Below are positions 4,684 through 10,386 of a stretch of 10,386 nucleotides of DNA, in pieces; position 1 is the stretch's first letter, and each line of letters begins with the position of its first letter. The stretch covers positions 1 to 10,386 of the forward strand of contig CAYSPU010000210.1 of the NCBI GenBank assembly GCA_964432995.1, written 5' to 3'. Source of the DNA: CAYSPU01 sp964432995 (GTDB taxonomy: Bacteria > Verrucomicrobiota > Verrucomicrobiia > Limisphaerales > JAHDYP01). The position numbers were made by a program, and so were the translations under genes. Below the pieces are notes generated by a model. The model had not been told where the DNA came from. It searched no databases and was given only the letters and a program-made list of their open reading frames with translations.

Positions 4684-6987
4684 TCAGCGCCGAAGGCCGT
4701 CCAGCAGCCAGCGGCAGTTGACCACCTTTTCCACAAGGTCCTGCGGCAGGTAGAAGTAGTGGCACGACGGTTCGAAACCGATCCGCGAGTCCTCGCCGCA
4801 TAGCGTGTAGAGCCGCCGGGCGAGGGCGATTTCCGACTCCAACCGGCGGCGCATCTGGTCACGCAACGCGGTTCGCTCCGCCGGCGGCGCCGACGCCCCG
4901 GAGGCGGACAGGGCGTCCCGGGCCAACACGAAGCTGGCCTGGTTGGCCACCGAGGCGAAGTGAATGCCCGCCGCCTCCGCATAGCGCAGGTCGGCGGCCG
5001 CGGCGGCGCGTCGCTCGGCCGGGGTCTTTTCGACGGCACGCCGCAACTCGTCCACCGCCGGCGGCCACGCATCGGCCATCTTCGCAAACTGCGCGGCGAA
5101 CACCTCGGCGGGATACGGCCCGCGCCAGCCGTCGAGGTCATCGTAGGGAATGCCCCACATCGTGGCCGAGTAACCGGTCCGCGTGGGATAGAGCGGATTG
5201 GCCGGGCCTTGCTGAACGGGACACCCGTAGACGACGCTGACATGGAACGGGTATTCGCGAAACGCGTCACTGGCCAGTTTCCACGCCCGGCGTGCGTGGG
5301 GGGCGCCCTGAGTGCCGTAGTGCGCCCGCGCCCGCGCCTCCAAAGCCACGTCGACGGCAGGCGGCGGGCGGCAGTTCATCTCCCGGGCCAACTCGAAGTT
5401 GGGCGACGGATGCCCGCCCATCGTCCAGCCGATCAGCATGCCGTCCAGCCGCGCCGGGGCCAACCGGTGGATGTGCTCGGCAATCAGATCCATGCACGGC
5501 AGATACGGAATGCTGGCGATCTCGCAGGTGTTGTTGTATTGGATCTCCGCGGCCTTTTTGATGCCCGCCTTCTCGGCGGCGGCCCAGTGGCGCGCCGACC
5601 GCGGGCCGGGGCCGACGGAGGAGATGGAGTACTCGCCGACTTTGGACCCCACGCCACCCCGCTGGATCGGGAGGTCCCACTCGCTGACCGACATCAGCCA
5701 CACGGATTTCGGCAGTCGCGGGATGATGTCGGTGGCGTCGCCGTGGCCGCGCCAACCCCAGTCGGAGACGATGACGTCGGCCTTGGGGCTGCCGCGGTGC
5801 ACGCCCTCCTCCAACGCGGCGACGACCTCGGCGAGGATGTCGCTGTCGCGGCGCGGGCCGCATCGCGGGCAGGACTGCCAAGCTCCGTGCGATGCGCAGT
5901 GGGTGAGATTCTCGGAGCCGGTGATCGCGTAGATGCCGCCCAGGTCGGGGACCTGTTGGAAGATGTGCGCGAGGGCGTCGGTCATCCAGCGGCGCACCGC
6001 CGGATGCGAAGTGCACAGGGCGACGAATCCCTCTTCGCGCACGCCGGCCATCTCGGGGCGGTTGGCGAAGAACGCCGTCGGCATCGCACGCGGTTCGTTC
6101 AGGTACAGATACACGCGCACGCCGGCCTTCTGCGCCCGCTGAACGAGCCGGCGGAGGTTGGCCAGACGGCGCTGATGCCCGTCGCCGAACTCGGGGAAAG
6201 CCACCCCGCCGGGCGCCAGGTCGCGCAGCACCACGTGCAGCCACACTCCGTTGACTCCGACGGCCGAGAGCCGCTGGAGGAAGCCGGCCGGGTAGGGATC
6301 GAGCGACGGATCGGAAAGCGGATCGCCGTAGGTTGCGAGATACGAGTAGACGAGACGCAGCGACACGGGTGCCTCGGGCGCAGGAACTGGGGCCGGCAAC
6401 GGTGGCGGATTGCTGAGTTGTCGCACGAACGCGAACCTGGGTTCCGTTGGGCGCAGCAGTTCATCGCCGAAGGTATCCTCGACGACGCGGCGGATCTCCG
6501 CTGCCCGGCGCCGCGCCGGCTCGTCGGGTTCACGCCAGCGGAGCGGCTCGCACTTGGGCTTCAACCGTCCCAGCTTGACCCACAAGAAATCGTCTTCGCG
6601 CAGGGCGAAGGCCAGACGCTCGGGCGTCATGTCCAGCAGTGCGAGCAACTGCGGATACGGCAGCAGATGCCAGTTGCGGCGGATGAGCGTGACGTAGCCG
6701 CGCTTTGGCATTTCCGGGGCGGGCGCGGCGGCCGGCGGTAAGCCCATCGACGCCGCCAGCGCCGCGACTTGCTGCGGCGACCCGCCGAGGATGGCCGCCA
6801 CCTTCGCCGTCGGCACGACGTTCCAGTTCCGCCAGACGAACTCGTGCACCCGGTCGGGAAAGTGGCTCGCGGAAAGCGCCAACGGGGCGCTGCCTTCGGG
6901 CAGCATGCTATCCGCCGCGCCGCGAACCGCGGCGATGCTCAGCACCGTGCCCATGGCGGTCACCCAGAGCTGCGTCGCGTATCGCAT
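4684..6987 (-). CDS. Secreted GH20-like TIM-barrel protein with duplicated N-terminal module
   Basis: Exported protein of 767 residues, probably a glycoside hydrolase of the GH20-like superfamily; substrate unknown. A signal peptide covers about 1-25 (LWVTAMGTVLSIAAVRGAA, then DS). Residues 50-83 and 101-135 are two copies of one module: RNWNVVPTAKVAAILGGSP and RNWHLLPYPQLLALLDMTP. A Pro-rich linker (193-207) leads to the barrel (about 208-535), with YLYLNEPRAMP at 293-303, ITGSENLTHC at 355-364, DWGWRGHGD at 409-417 and VGEYSISSVGPGPR at 450-463. Glu359 sits where GH20 enzymes carry their catalytic Asp-Glu pair, but the preceding residue is Ser. Cys364, Cys373 and Cys376 form a THC...CPRC cluster that may bind metal. 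The rest (540-767) is helical. The start is supported by GAGGA 6 nt upstream. It lies 36 bp behind a small secreted protein on the same strand, so likely co-transcribed. Similar uncharacterised proteins occur in Bacteroidetes and PVC genomes, from memory. Confidence 0.8.
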   Translation of the reverse strand: MRYATQLWVTAMGTVLSIAAVRGAADSMLPEGSAPLALSASHFPDRVHEFVWRNWNVVPTAKVAAILGGSPQQVAALAASMGLPPAAAPAPEMPKRGYVTLIRRNWHLLPYPQLLALLDMTPERLAFALREDDFLWVKLGRLKPKCEPLRWREPDEPARRRAAEIRRVVEDTFGDELLRPTEPRFAFVRQLSNPPPLPAPVPAPEAPVSLRLVYSYLATYGDPLSDPSLDPYPAGFLQRLSAVGVNGVWLHVVLRDLAPGGVAFPEFGDGHQRRLANLRRLVQRAQKAGVRVYLYLNEPRAMPTAFFANRPEMAGVREEGFVALCTSHPAVRRWMTDALAHIFQQVPDLGGIYAITGSENLTHCASHGAWQSCPRCGPRRDSDILAEVVAALEEGVHRGSPKADVIVSDWGWRGHGDATDIIPRLPKSVWLMSVSEWDLPIQRGGVGSKVGEYSISSVGPGPRSARHWAAAEKAGIKKAAEIQYNNTCEIASIPYLPCMDLIAEHIHRLAPARLDGMLIGWTMGGHPSPNFELAREMNCRPPPAVDVALEARARAHYGTQGAPHARRAWKLASDAFREYPFHVSVVYGCPVQQGPANPLYPTRTGYSATMWGIPYDDLDGWRGPYPAEVFAAQFAKMADAWPPAVDELRRAVEKTPAERRAAAAADLRYAEAAGIHFASVANQASFVLARDALSASGASAPPAERTALRDQMRRRLESEIALARRLYTLCGEDSRIGFEPSCHYFYLPQDLVEKVVNCRWLLDGLRR

Positions 6988-6993
6988 GAGGAT

Positions 6994-6998
6994 TCCTC
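6994..6998 (-). promoter_or_regulatory. Ribosome binding site of the GH20-like gene
   Basis: On the minus strand GAGGA sits 6 nt before the ATG at 6987, supporting that start and an independently translated second cistron. Confidence 0.65.
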
Positions 6999-7023
6999 GG
7001 AGTGTCGTGCGCCTCTCGGCGTC

Positions 7024-7398
7024 TCACTCGGCCGCGATCGTCTTCGGCACCGCCGGCAGAGTCACGGAGTCGGCGGTGTCCTTGGACACGGAATTCAATT
7101 CGAGCCGCACGATTCCGTTGGTGTCGCCGGGGAGGGATCGTTCGCCAGCGTTGGAGTGGACCCTTACGACCGGCCCGAGTGTCGGATCAAAGCCGAAAAC
7201 GACCGTCTTGACCCCGGGCGCGAGGATTGCCAGGAGGCCCGCTTGGGATTTGATGCCGCTGTTCACTTGATCCAGCGCCTGGCGGTAGGGAATGCGTCCG
7301 GTTGTCGTATCGGCCGGCGAAGCTGAGGCCGCGCAAACCAGAGCCAGCACGGCCACGGCCTGGGTCGCGGCCTTCAGGTGACGGAGATTGGATGGCAT
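7024..7398 (-). CDS. Small secreted protein of unknown function
   Basis: I place the start at the ATG of 7398, giving 124 residues. The frame is open back to 7686, but that extension is arginine/proline-rich noise, whereas MPSNLRHLKAATQAVAVLAL followed by a small-residue stretch ending ASASPA is a textbook signal peptide (cleavage near residue 28). No strong Shine-Dalgarno site is visible. The mature part is about 95 residues: IPYRQALDQVNSGI, a hydrophobic LLAILAPGVKTVVFGF stretch, then a beta-rich LPGDTNGIVRLELNS and a VPKT near the end. The order PYR..., LP.D.NG...L, then a terminal PK resembles small exported DUF2987-type proteins; this is weak and unverified. It precedes the GH20-like gene by 36 bp on the same strand, suggesting a two-gene operon and a shared periplasmic or extracellular role. 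Confidence 0.65.
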   Translation of the reverse strand: MPSNLRHLKAATQAVAVLALVCAASASPADTTTGRIPYRQALDQVNSGIKSQAGLLAILAPGVKTVVFGFDPTLGPVVRVHSNAGERSLPGDTNGIVRLELNSVSKDTADSVTLPAVPKTIAAE

Positions 7399-7723
7399 CG
7401 AGCGGAGTGTGACAGACCCGGCCCCGCTCGTAAACGGCGGCTGCGAATTCCCAGGGGCAGCGCCCGCCGCAGGGGATTCGTCGACCGCTCGCGTGTGCTC
7501 GGCTGGGGAACGAATCCCGGGAATCGAACGGGAAGGAAGCCGCCGAGGCGGGATCTTCCCGGAGCCGACAGAGCGTCCGTCCGCAGGGGCGAGAACCGTG
7601 CGTGGACCGGGGACGACCGAACCCTCAGCGCTACTTGGGCGAGGATCCGGGAGGCAATTTGACTCTTGCCAGCGGGCTGATCCCACGCTGTAACTTCACG
7701 GCGCCGCCCCCGAGGGCCAGCGC
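7399..7723. other. Divergent intergenic region with inverted repeats
   Basis: This 325-bp gap separates the minus-strand secreted-protein operon from the plus-strand transporter, so it should hold both promoters. I see no confident -35/-10 pair: TTGACT at 7659-7664 lacks a -10 at usual spacing. It holds a strong nested inverted repeat at 7529-7561 (own entry) and a bulged stem pairing CGGCGG-CTGC (7435-7444) with GCAG-CGC-CCGCCG (7457-7469). A weak Shine-Dalgarno GAGGG lies 7 nt before the transporter ATG. No gene is apparent in either orientation. Confidence 0.5.
7529..7561. repeat. Nested perfect inverted repeat (33 bp)
   Basis: Outer arms CGGGAAG (7529-7535) and CTTCCCG (7555-7561) are exact reverse complements. 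Inside them CCGCC (7540-7544) and GGCGG (7547-7551) are again exact reverse complements around a 2-nt centre. Twelve of about 16 possible pairs form with only a small internal loop (GAAG/GAT). No T-tract follows on either side, so an operator or RNA leader hairpin is more likely than a terminator. Confidence 0.6.
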
Positions 7724-9109
7724 ATGACCGAACCCGACGAGACCGCCAGCAAGAACCCGCTCCGCGAGATTGCACAGCCTTTCATCGATGTCGCCCGGGC
7801 GCCGCGAGCGCTCTGGGGGGTGAACTTCGGCTATCTTCTCGAGGGGATGATCTACTTCGGGGTGCTGGGCTATCTGGCGATGTACTTCAACCAGTACGTC
7901 GGCCTTTCGGACAGCGCGGCGGGGGTGATGGTGGGGGTGCTGACGTGGGGGATCACGCTGGCGATGTTCTTCCTCGGGGGCGTCGCCGACCGGCGCGGTG
8001 TCCGCTATGCGCTGCTGGCTTCCTTCGGGTTTCTGGTTGTGGGTCGCATCCTGCTGGCGGCGGGTCCTTCGGCCGGGCTTCCGGCCGGCGGCATGTTCTC
8101 CGCCGTCCATTTGGTGGCCATGGCCGGGATCCTGTTGATCGTGTTGGGCTACGGTTTGTACCAGCCGGCGGCCTACACTGCGGTGCGGCAGTTCACGACG
8201 CCGGCCACCGCGGCCATGGGCTATGCCATGCTCTACGCCCTGATGAACCTCGGCGGTTGGCTGCCGTCCTTCTTCGCCCCCATCCGCCGGGCCATCGGCA
8301 TCGCCGGTGCCATCTGGGTCTACGTCGCCTTGACGATCGTCGCCCTCCTGGCCACCTGGCTGATCCTGTCTCGACGCACGGTCGAAGAGGCGATTGCCCG
8401 GGCGCGGGCCGAGTCCGGAAAGCCGGAAGTGCCGCCGAAGACCGAAGACGTTGCCAAGCCAAAGGAGCCGTTCTCGCTCCTCCGCTGGCTGAGAAACCAT
8501 CCGATGGCGGACCCGAAGTTCTCGTTCTTCATCTTCGCGCTGATTCCCGTGCAGACGTTGTTCGCCCACAATTGGCTTACCCTCCCGATGTACGTCGAGC
8601 GCGCCTATCGCGGCACCTGGACCGGGGACAATTTCGAAGTTGCGGTCAACTTCAACCCGCTCCTGATCTTCATCCTGGTCCCGATCGTCACCGCGCTGAG
8701 CCAGAGGGCGAAGGTTTACAACATGATGATCGCCGGCACGGCGGTCATGGCGGCACCGACCTTCCTTCTGGCGATCGGGCCGTCGTTCTGGACGCTGTTC
8801 GGCTTTTTGGTATTGATGACCATCGGCGAGGCGATGTGGCAGCCGCGGTTCCTGCAATACGCGGCCGAGATTGCGCCCGAGGGGCGGACCGGTGCCTACA
8901 TGGGCGTCGCCCAATTCCCGTGGTTCCTCACCAAGATGATCGTCAGCCTCTACTCCGGCTGGTTTCTCGAACATTACTGTCCCGCAGAAGGAGCGCTCCG
9001 AACCGAGAAGATGTGGTTCATCTATGGTCTCATCGCGATGACCTCGACCGTGCTCCTGATCCTCGCCCGGAACTGGCTCGGCAAGGACTTCAAAACCAGG
9101 GCCGATTGA
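7724..9109 (+). CDS. POT/PTR2-family (MFS) proton-coupled transporter
   Basis: Inner-membrane symporter of 461 residues with about 12 hydrophobic segments; POT proteins couple uptake of di- and tripeptides or other small organic solutes to protons. Marks of the family: Glu40 in LLEGMIYFG of the first helix (a variant of the ExxERFxYY motif), MFS motif A GGVADRRGVRYA at 85-96, GLYQPAAYTAV at 144-154, YALMNLGGWLPSF at 171-183 (the FYxxINxG-type signature), a cytoplasmic loop with charged linker at 217-262 between the two halves, NPLLIFILVPIV at 311-322, and the conserved Glu369 in GEAMWQPRFLQY. The variant first-helix motif, lacking Arg-Phe, sets it apart from classical peptide carriers, so the substrate could be a saccharide, nucleoside or other solute. 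The ATG at 7724 has GAGGG 7 nt upstream. It lies between two secreted glycosidase-like genes, hinting at uptake of their products; that is inference. Confidence 0.85.
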   Translation: MTEPDETASKNPLREIAQPFIDVARAPRALWGVNFGYLLEGMIYFGVLGYLAMYFNQYVGLSDSAAGVMVGVLTWGITLAMFFLGGVADRRGVRYALLASFGFLVVGRILLAAGPSAGLPAGGMFSAVHLVAMAGILLIVLGYGLYQPAAYTAVRQFTTPATAAMGYAMLYALMNLGGWLPSFFAPIRRAIGIAGAIWVYVALTIVALLATWLILSRRTVEEAIARARAESGKPEVPPKTEDVAKPKEPFSLLRWLRNHPMADPKFSFFIFALIPVQTLFAHNWLTLPMYVERAYRGTWTGDNFEVAVNFNPLLIFILVPIVTALSQRAKVYNMMIAGTAVMAAPTFLLAIGPSFWTLFGFLVLMTIGEAMWQPRFLQYAAEIAPEGRTGAYMGVAQFPWFLTKMIVSLYSGWFLEHYCPAEGALRTEKMWFIYGLIAMTSTVLLILARNWLGKDFKTRAD

Positions 9110-9117
9110 GGTGGGGA

Positions 9118-9145
9118 GGTTCACGGTTCAGGGTTCAGGGTTGGG
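9118..9145 (+). repeat. Four-copy GGTTCAG heptamer repeat
   Basis: Starting 8 bp after the transporter stop, GGTTCAC, GGTTCAG, GGTTCAG and GGTTGGG follow head to tail, with a looser AGGTTGG after them. The unit drifts towards the end. Short GGTTCAG-type runs are, from memory, a recurrent intergenic feature of Verrucomicrobia and Planctomycetes genomes. The rest of the gap to 9374 holds a short hairpin AGGAGA-GCG-TCTCCT (9274-9288) and no gene that I can see. Confidence 0.7.
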
Positions 9146-9374
9146 AGGTTGGTACTCTGCGGTCTTCTGTAGAGGCCGGGAGCCGTGGAGGAGCGTGTTC
9201 TTGGGGTTTGAACAGAAGCCCGCAATGAACCGCAAAGAGTGGCGGGGTCCGGATCTCATCTCGATAGGGGGGAAGGAGAGCGTCTCCTCGTGCCCGCGCG
9301 CCGCGCCTGCGGTGCGTTGGTCCTTGCCCGGACGAACCGGAGCGGGCACGATAGGCACCACATTCCGCTCCGCT

Positions 9375-10386
9375 ATGAAACCTGCCCTATTGTCCGCCCT
9401 CTCCTGGTTCACCACCGGTGTCGTGATGCTGTCCGCGCAACCCGCTCCGGGCAGTCCCCTTGCAGGACTTGCGCAGCTCAAGAACTTCGAGGCTCGACGC
9501 GCTTCCTCCTCGGACGCCGACTGGAAGAACGGCAACGGCGATGCCCGGCCGATTGCGCCGGGTGGCACCCTCACGCTCGCCGAACTCGAGGGCCCCGGGG
9601 TCATCACCCACATCTGGTTCACCATCGCGCATGACGCGCCGTTCTATCCCCGGTTGCTCACCCTCCGCATGTATTGGGAGGGCGAGGAGCACCCGAGTGT
9701 CGAGTGCCCGGTGGGCGACTTCTTTGGCATCGGCCACGGTGTGGACCAATCGTTCGTTTCCCTGCCGGTGCGGGTGTCGTCGGATGGCCGGGCGCGGAAC
9801 TGCTACTGGCCGATGCCGTTCCGGAAGTCAGCGCGGCTCACGGTGACCAACGAGAGCGACCGGCGCTGCCACGCGTTCTACTACTACATCGATTGGCAGA
9901 AGCACGTGTCGTTGCCCGACGACACCGCTCTCTTCCATGCCATGTACCGCCAGGAACACCCGTGCGTCATGGGCCGCAACTTCCTACTCGCCGACATCGT
10001 CGGGCGCGGTCATTACGTGGGCACGGTGCAGAGCGTGTATCACGTGTCCGGCGGTTGGTACGGGGAAGGGGACGACTTCTTCTTCGTGGATGGCGCAGTC
10101 GAACCTAAGCTCCGGGGCACGCGAACAGAAGACTACTTCTGCGACGCCTGGGGTTTTCGTCAGCAGGACGGTCCGTTCTACGGCACGCCGCTCTGGGAAG
10201 GCTACGGCACCGGGGACCGCAGCACCGCCTACCGGTGGCACATTCCCGATCCCGTCACCTTCACCAAGTCGCTGCGGGCCGAGATCGAGCACAAGGGATC
10301 GCAGACCTTCCCCGACGGCAAGGTGGACGGCTTCATCGAGCGCGACGACCTGATGTCGAGCGTGGCGTTCTGGTATCAGACCGAGC
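9375..10386 (+). CDS. Secreted DUF2961 / GH172-family glycosidase, 3' end beyond window
   Basis: 337 codons are in view with no stop. A signal peptide is clear at the start (MKPALLSALSWF, a hydrophobic stretch, then LSAQPAPGS, cleavage near 21-27). The body matches DUF2961, founder of glycoside hydrolase family GH172, whose studied members act on alpha-D-fructofuranosides or D-arabinofuranosides in exo fashion. Landmarks: LEGPGVITHIWFTI (71-84), VGDFFGIGHG (113-122), the YWPMPFRKSA stretch (144-153), a YYYIDWQ strand (169-175), GGWYGEGDDFFFVDG (226-240), GTRTEDYFCDAWGF (248-261) and SSVAFWYQTE at the edge. Glu231 and Glu252, 21 residues apart, sit where I recall the nucleophile and acid/base pair of characterised GH172 enzymes. 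The usual GTGTEDY is GTRTEDY here. No Shine-Dalgarno site is evident. It follows the POT transporter by 265 bp on the same strand. Confidence 0.88.
   Translation, partial: MKPALLSALSWFTTGVVMLSAQPAPGSPLAGLAQLKNFEARRASSSDADWKNGNGDARPIAPGGTLTLAELEGPGVITHIWFTIAHDAPFYPRLLTLRMYWEGEEHPSVECPVGDFFGIGHGVDQSFVSLPVRVSSDGRARNCYWPMPFRKSARLTVTNESDRRCHAFYYYIDWQKHVSLPDDTALFHAMYRQEHPCVMGRNFLLADIVGRGHYVGTVQSVYHVSGGWYGEGDDFFFVDGAVEPKLRGTRTEDYFCDAWGFRQQDGPFYGTPLWEGYGTGDRSTAYRWHIPDPVTFTKSLRAEIEHKGSQTFPDGKVDGFIERDDLMSSVAFWYQTE

Noticed and set aside
4960..6741. Plus-strand 593-residue frame opposite the GH20-like gene
   Set aside because: Rich in Arg/Gly/His with no signal peptide, domain or start site; the minus-strand gene has signal peptide, ribosome site and coherent motifs over the same bases.
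7399..7686. 96-residue N-terminal extension of the small secreted protein
   Set aside because: The signal peptide starts at the ATG of 7398; the extension is disordered, Pro/Arg-rich and would bury the export signal.
7631..9124. Minus-strand 497-residue frame opposite the transporter
   Set aside because: Extremely charged Glu/Arg/His-rich composition typical of the antisense of a membrane protein; the plus strand encodes a clear 12-segment POT carrier.
7945..9228. Plus-strand 427-residue frame overlapping the transporter in another phase
   Set aside because: Frame-shifted shadow rich in Arg/Pro/Gly; the 7724 frame has the membrane segments and family motifs.
1..10386. CRISPR array, toxin-antitoxin pair, retron or defence island
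   Set aside because: No regularly spaced repeats, reverse transcriptase, restriction or nuclease-helicase genes are present; the only nuclease-like and ATPase genes are broken relics.

Overview
The window is GC-rich bacterial chromosome with six intact or edge-cut protein genes, one tRNA and two decayed genes. No rRNA or species marker is present. The gene set (a zinc-ribbon threonine synthase, a response regulator with a CxxC/CxxC tail, large secreted glycosidase-like proteins of the GH20-like and DUF2961/GH172 kinds, an AAA_14/DUF4143 ATPase relic, weak Shine-Dalgarno sites) fits a free-living member of the PVC group. Verrucomicrobiota (Pedosphaerales/Limisphaerales-like) is my best guess, by inference only.

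Layout. (1) 1-1355, minus: threonine synthase, with its last visible codon at the window edge. (2) 1589-2218, plus: a single-domain response regulator with a cysteine-rich tail, divergent from thrC. (3) 2260-2334, plus: tRNA-Asn(GUU), whose likely promoter overlaps the regulator's stop codon. (4) 2335-3396: a decayed strip directly behind the tRNA. It holds the 3' end of a GIY-YIG nuclease gene, an AAA_14/DUF4143 ATPase gene on the minus strand with an internal deletion centred on a perfect palindrome, and a possible C-terminal scrap of a secreted protein. This looks like an old tRNA-linked insertion site, now degraded. (5) 3397-3786: non-coding, lower in GC, crowded with overlapping inverted repeats, leading into (6) deoC (3787-4524, plus). 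(7) 7398-4684, minus: two secreted proteins in tandem, a small one of unknown function followed by a 767-residue GH20-like TIM-barrel protein with a duplicated N-terminal module. (8) 7399-7723: divergent intergenic region with strong nested inverted repeats. (9) 7724-9109, plus: POT-type proton-coupled transporter. (10) 9110-9374: spacer with GGTTCAG heptamer repeats. (11) 9375 to the end, plus: secreted DUF2961/GH172 glycosidase, cut by the window edge.

Regions 7-11 together look like a small saccharide-handling neighbourhood: two exported glycosidase-like enzymes around one symporter. The link is by proximity only. Nothing here is a defence system, CRISPR array or complete mobile element. 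The most interesting leads are the GH20-like protein with its small secreted partner, the tRNA-adjacent gene graveyard with its palindromic deletion joint, and the structured DNA ahead of deoC.
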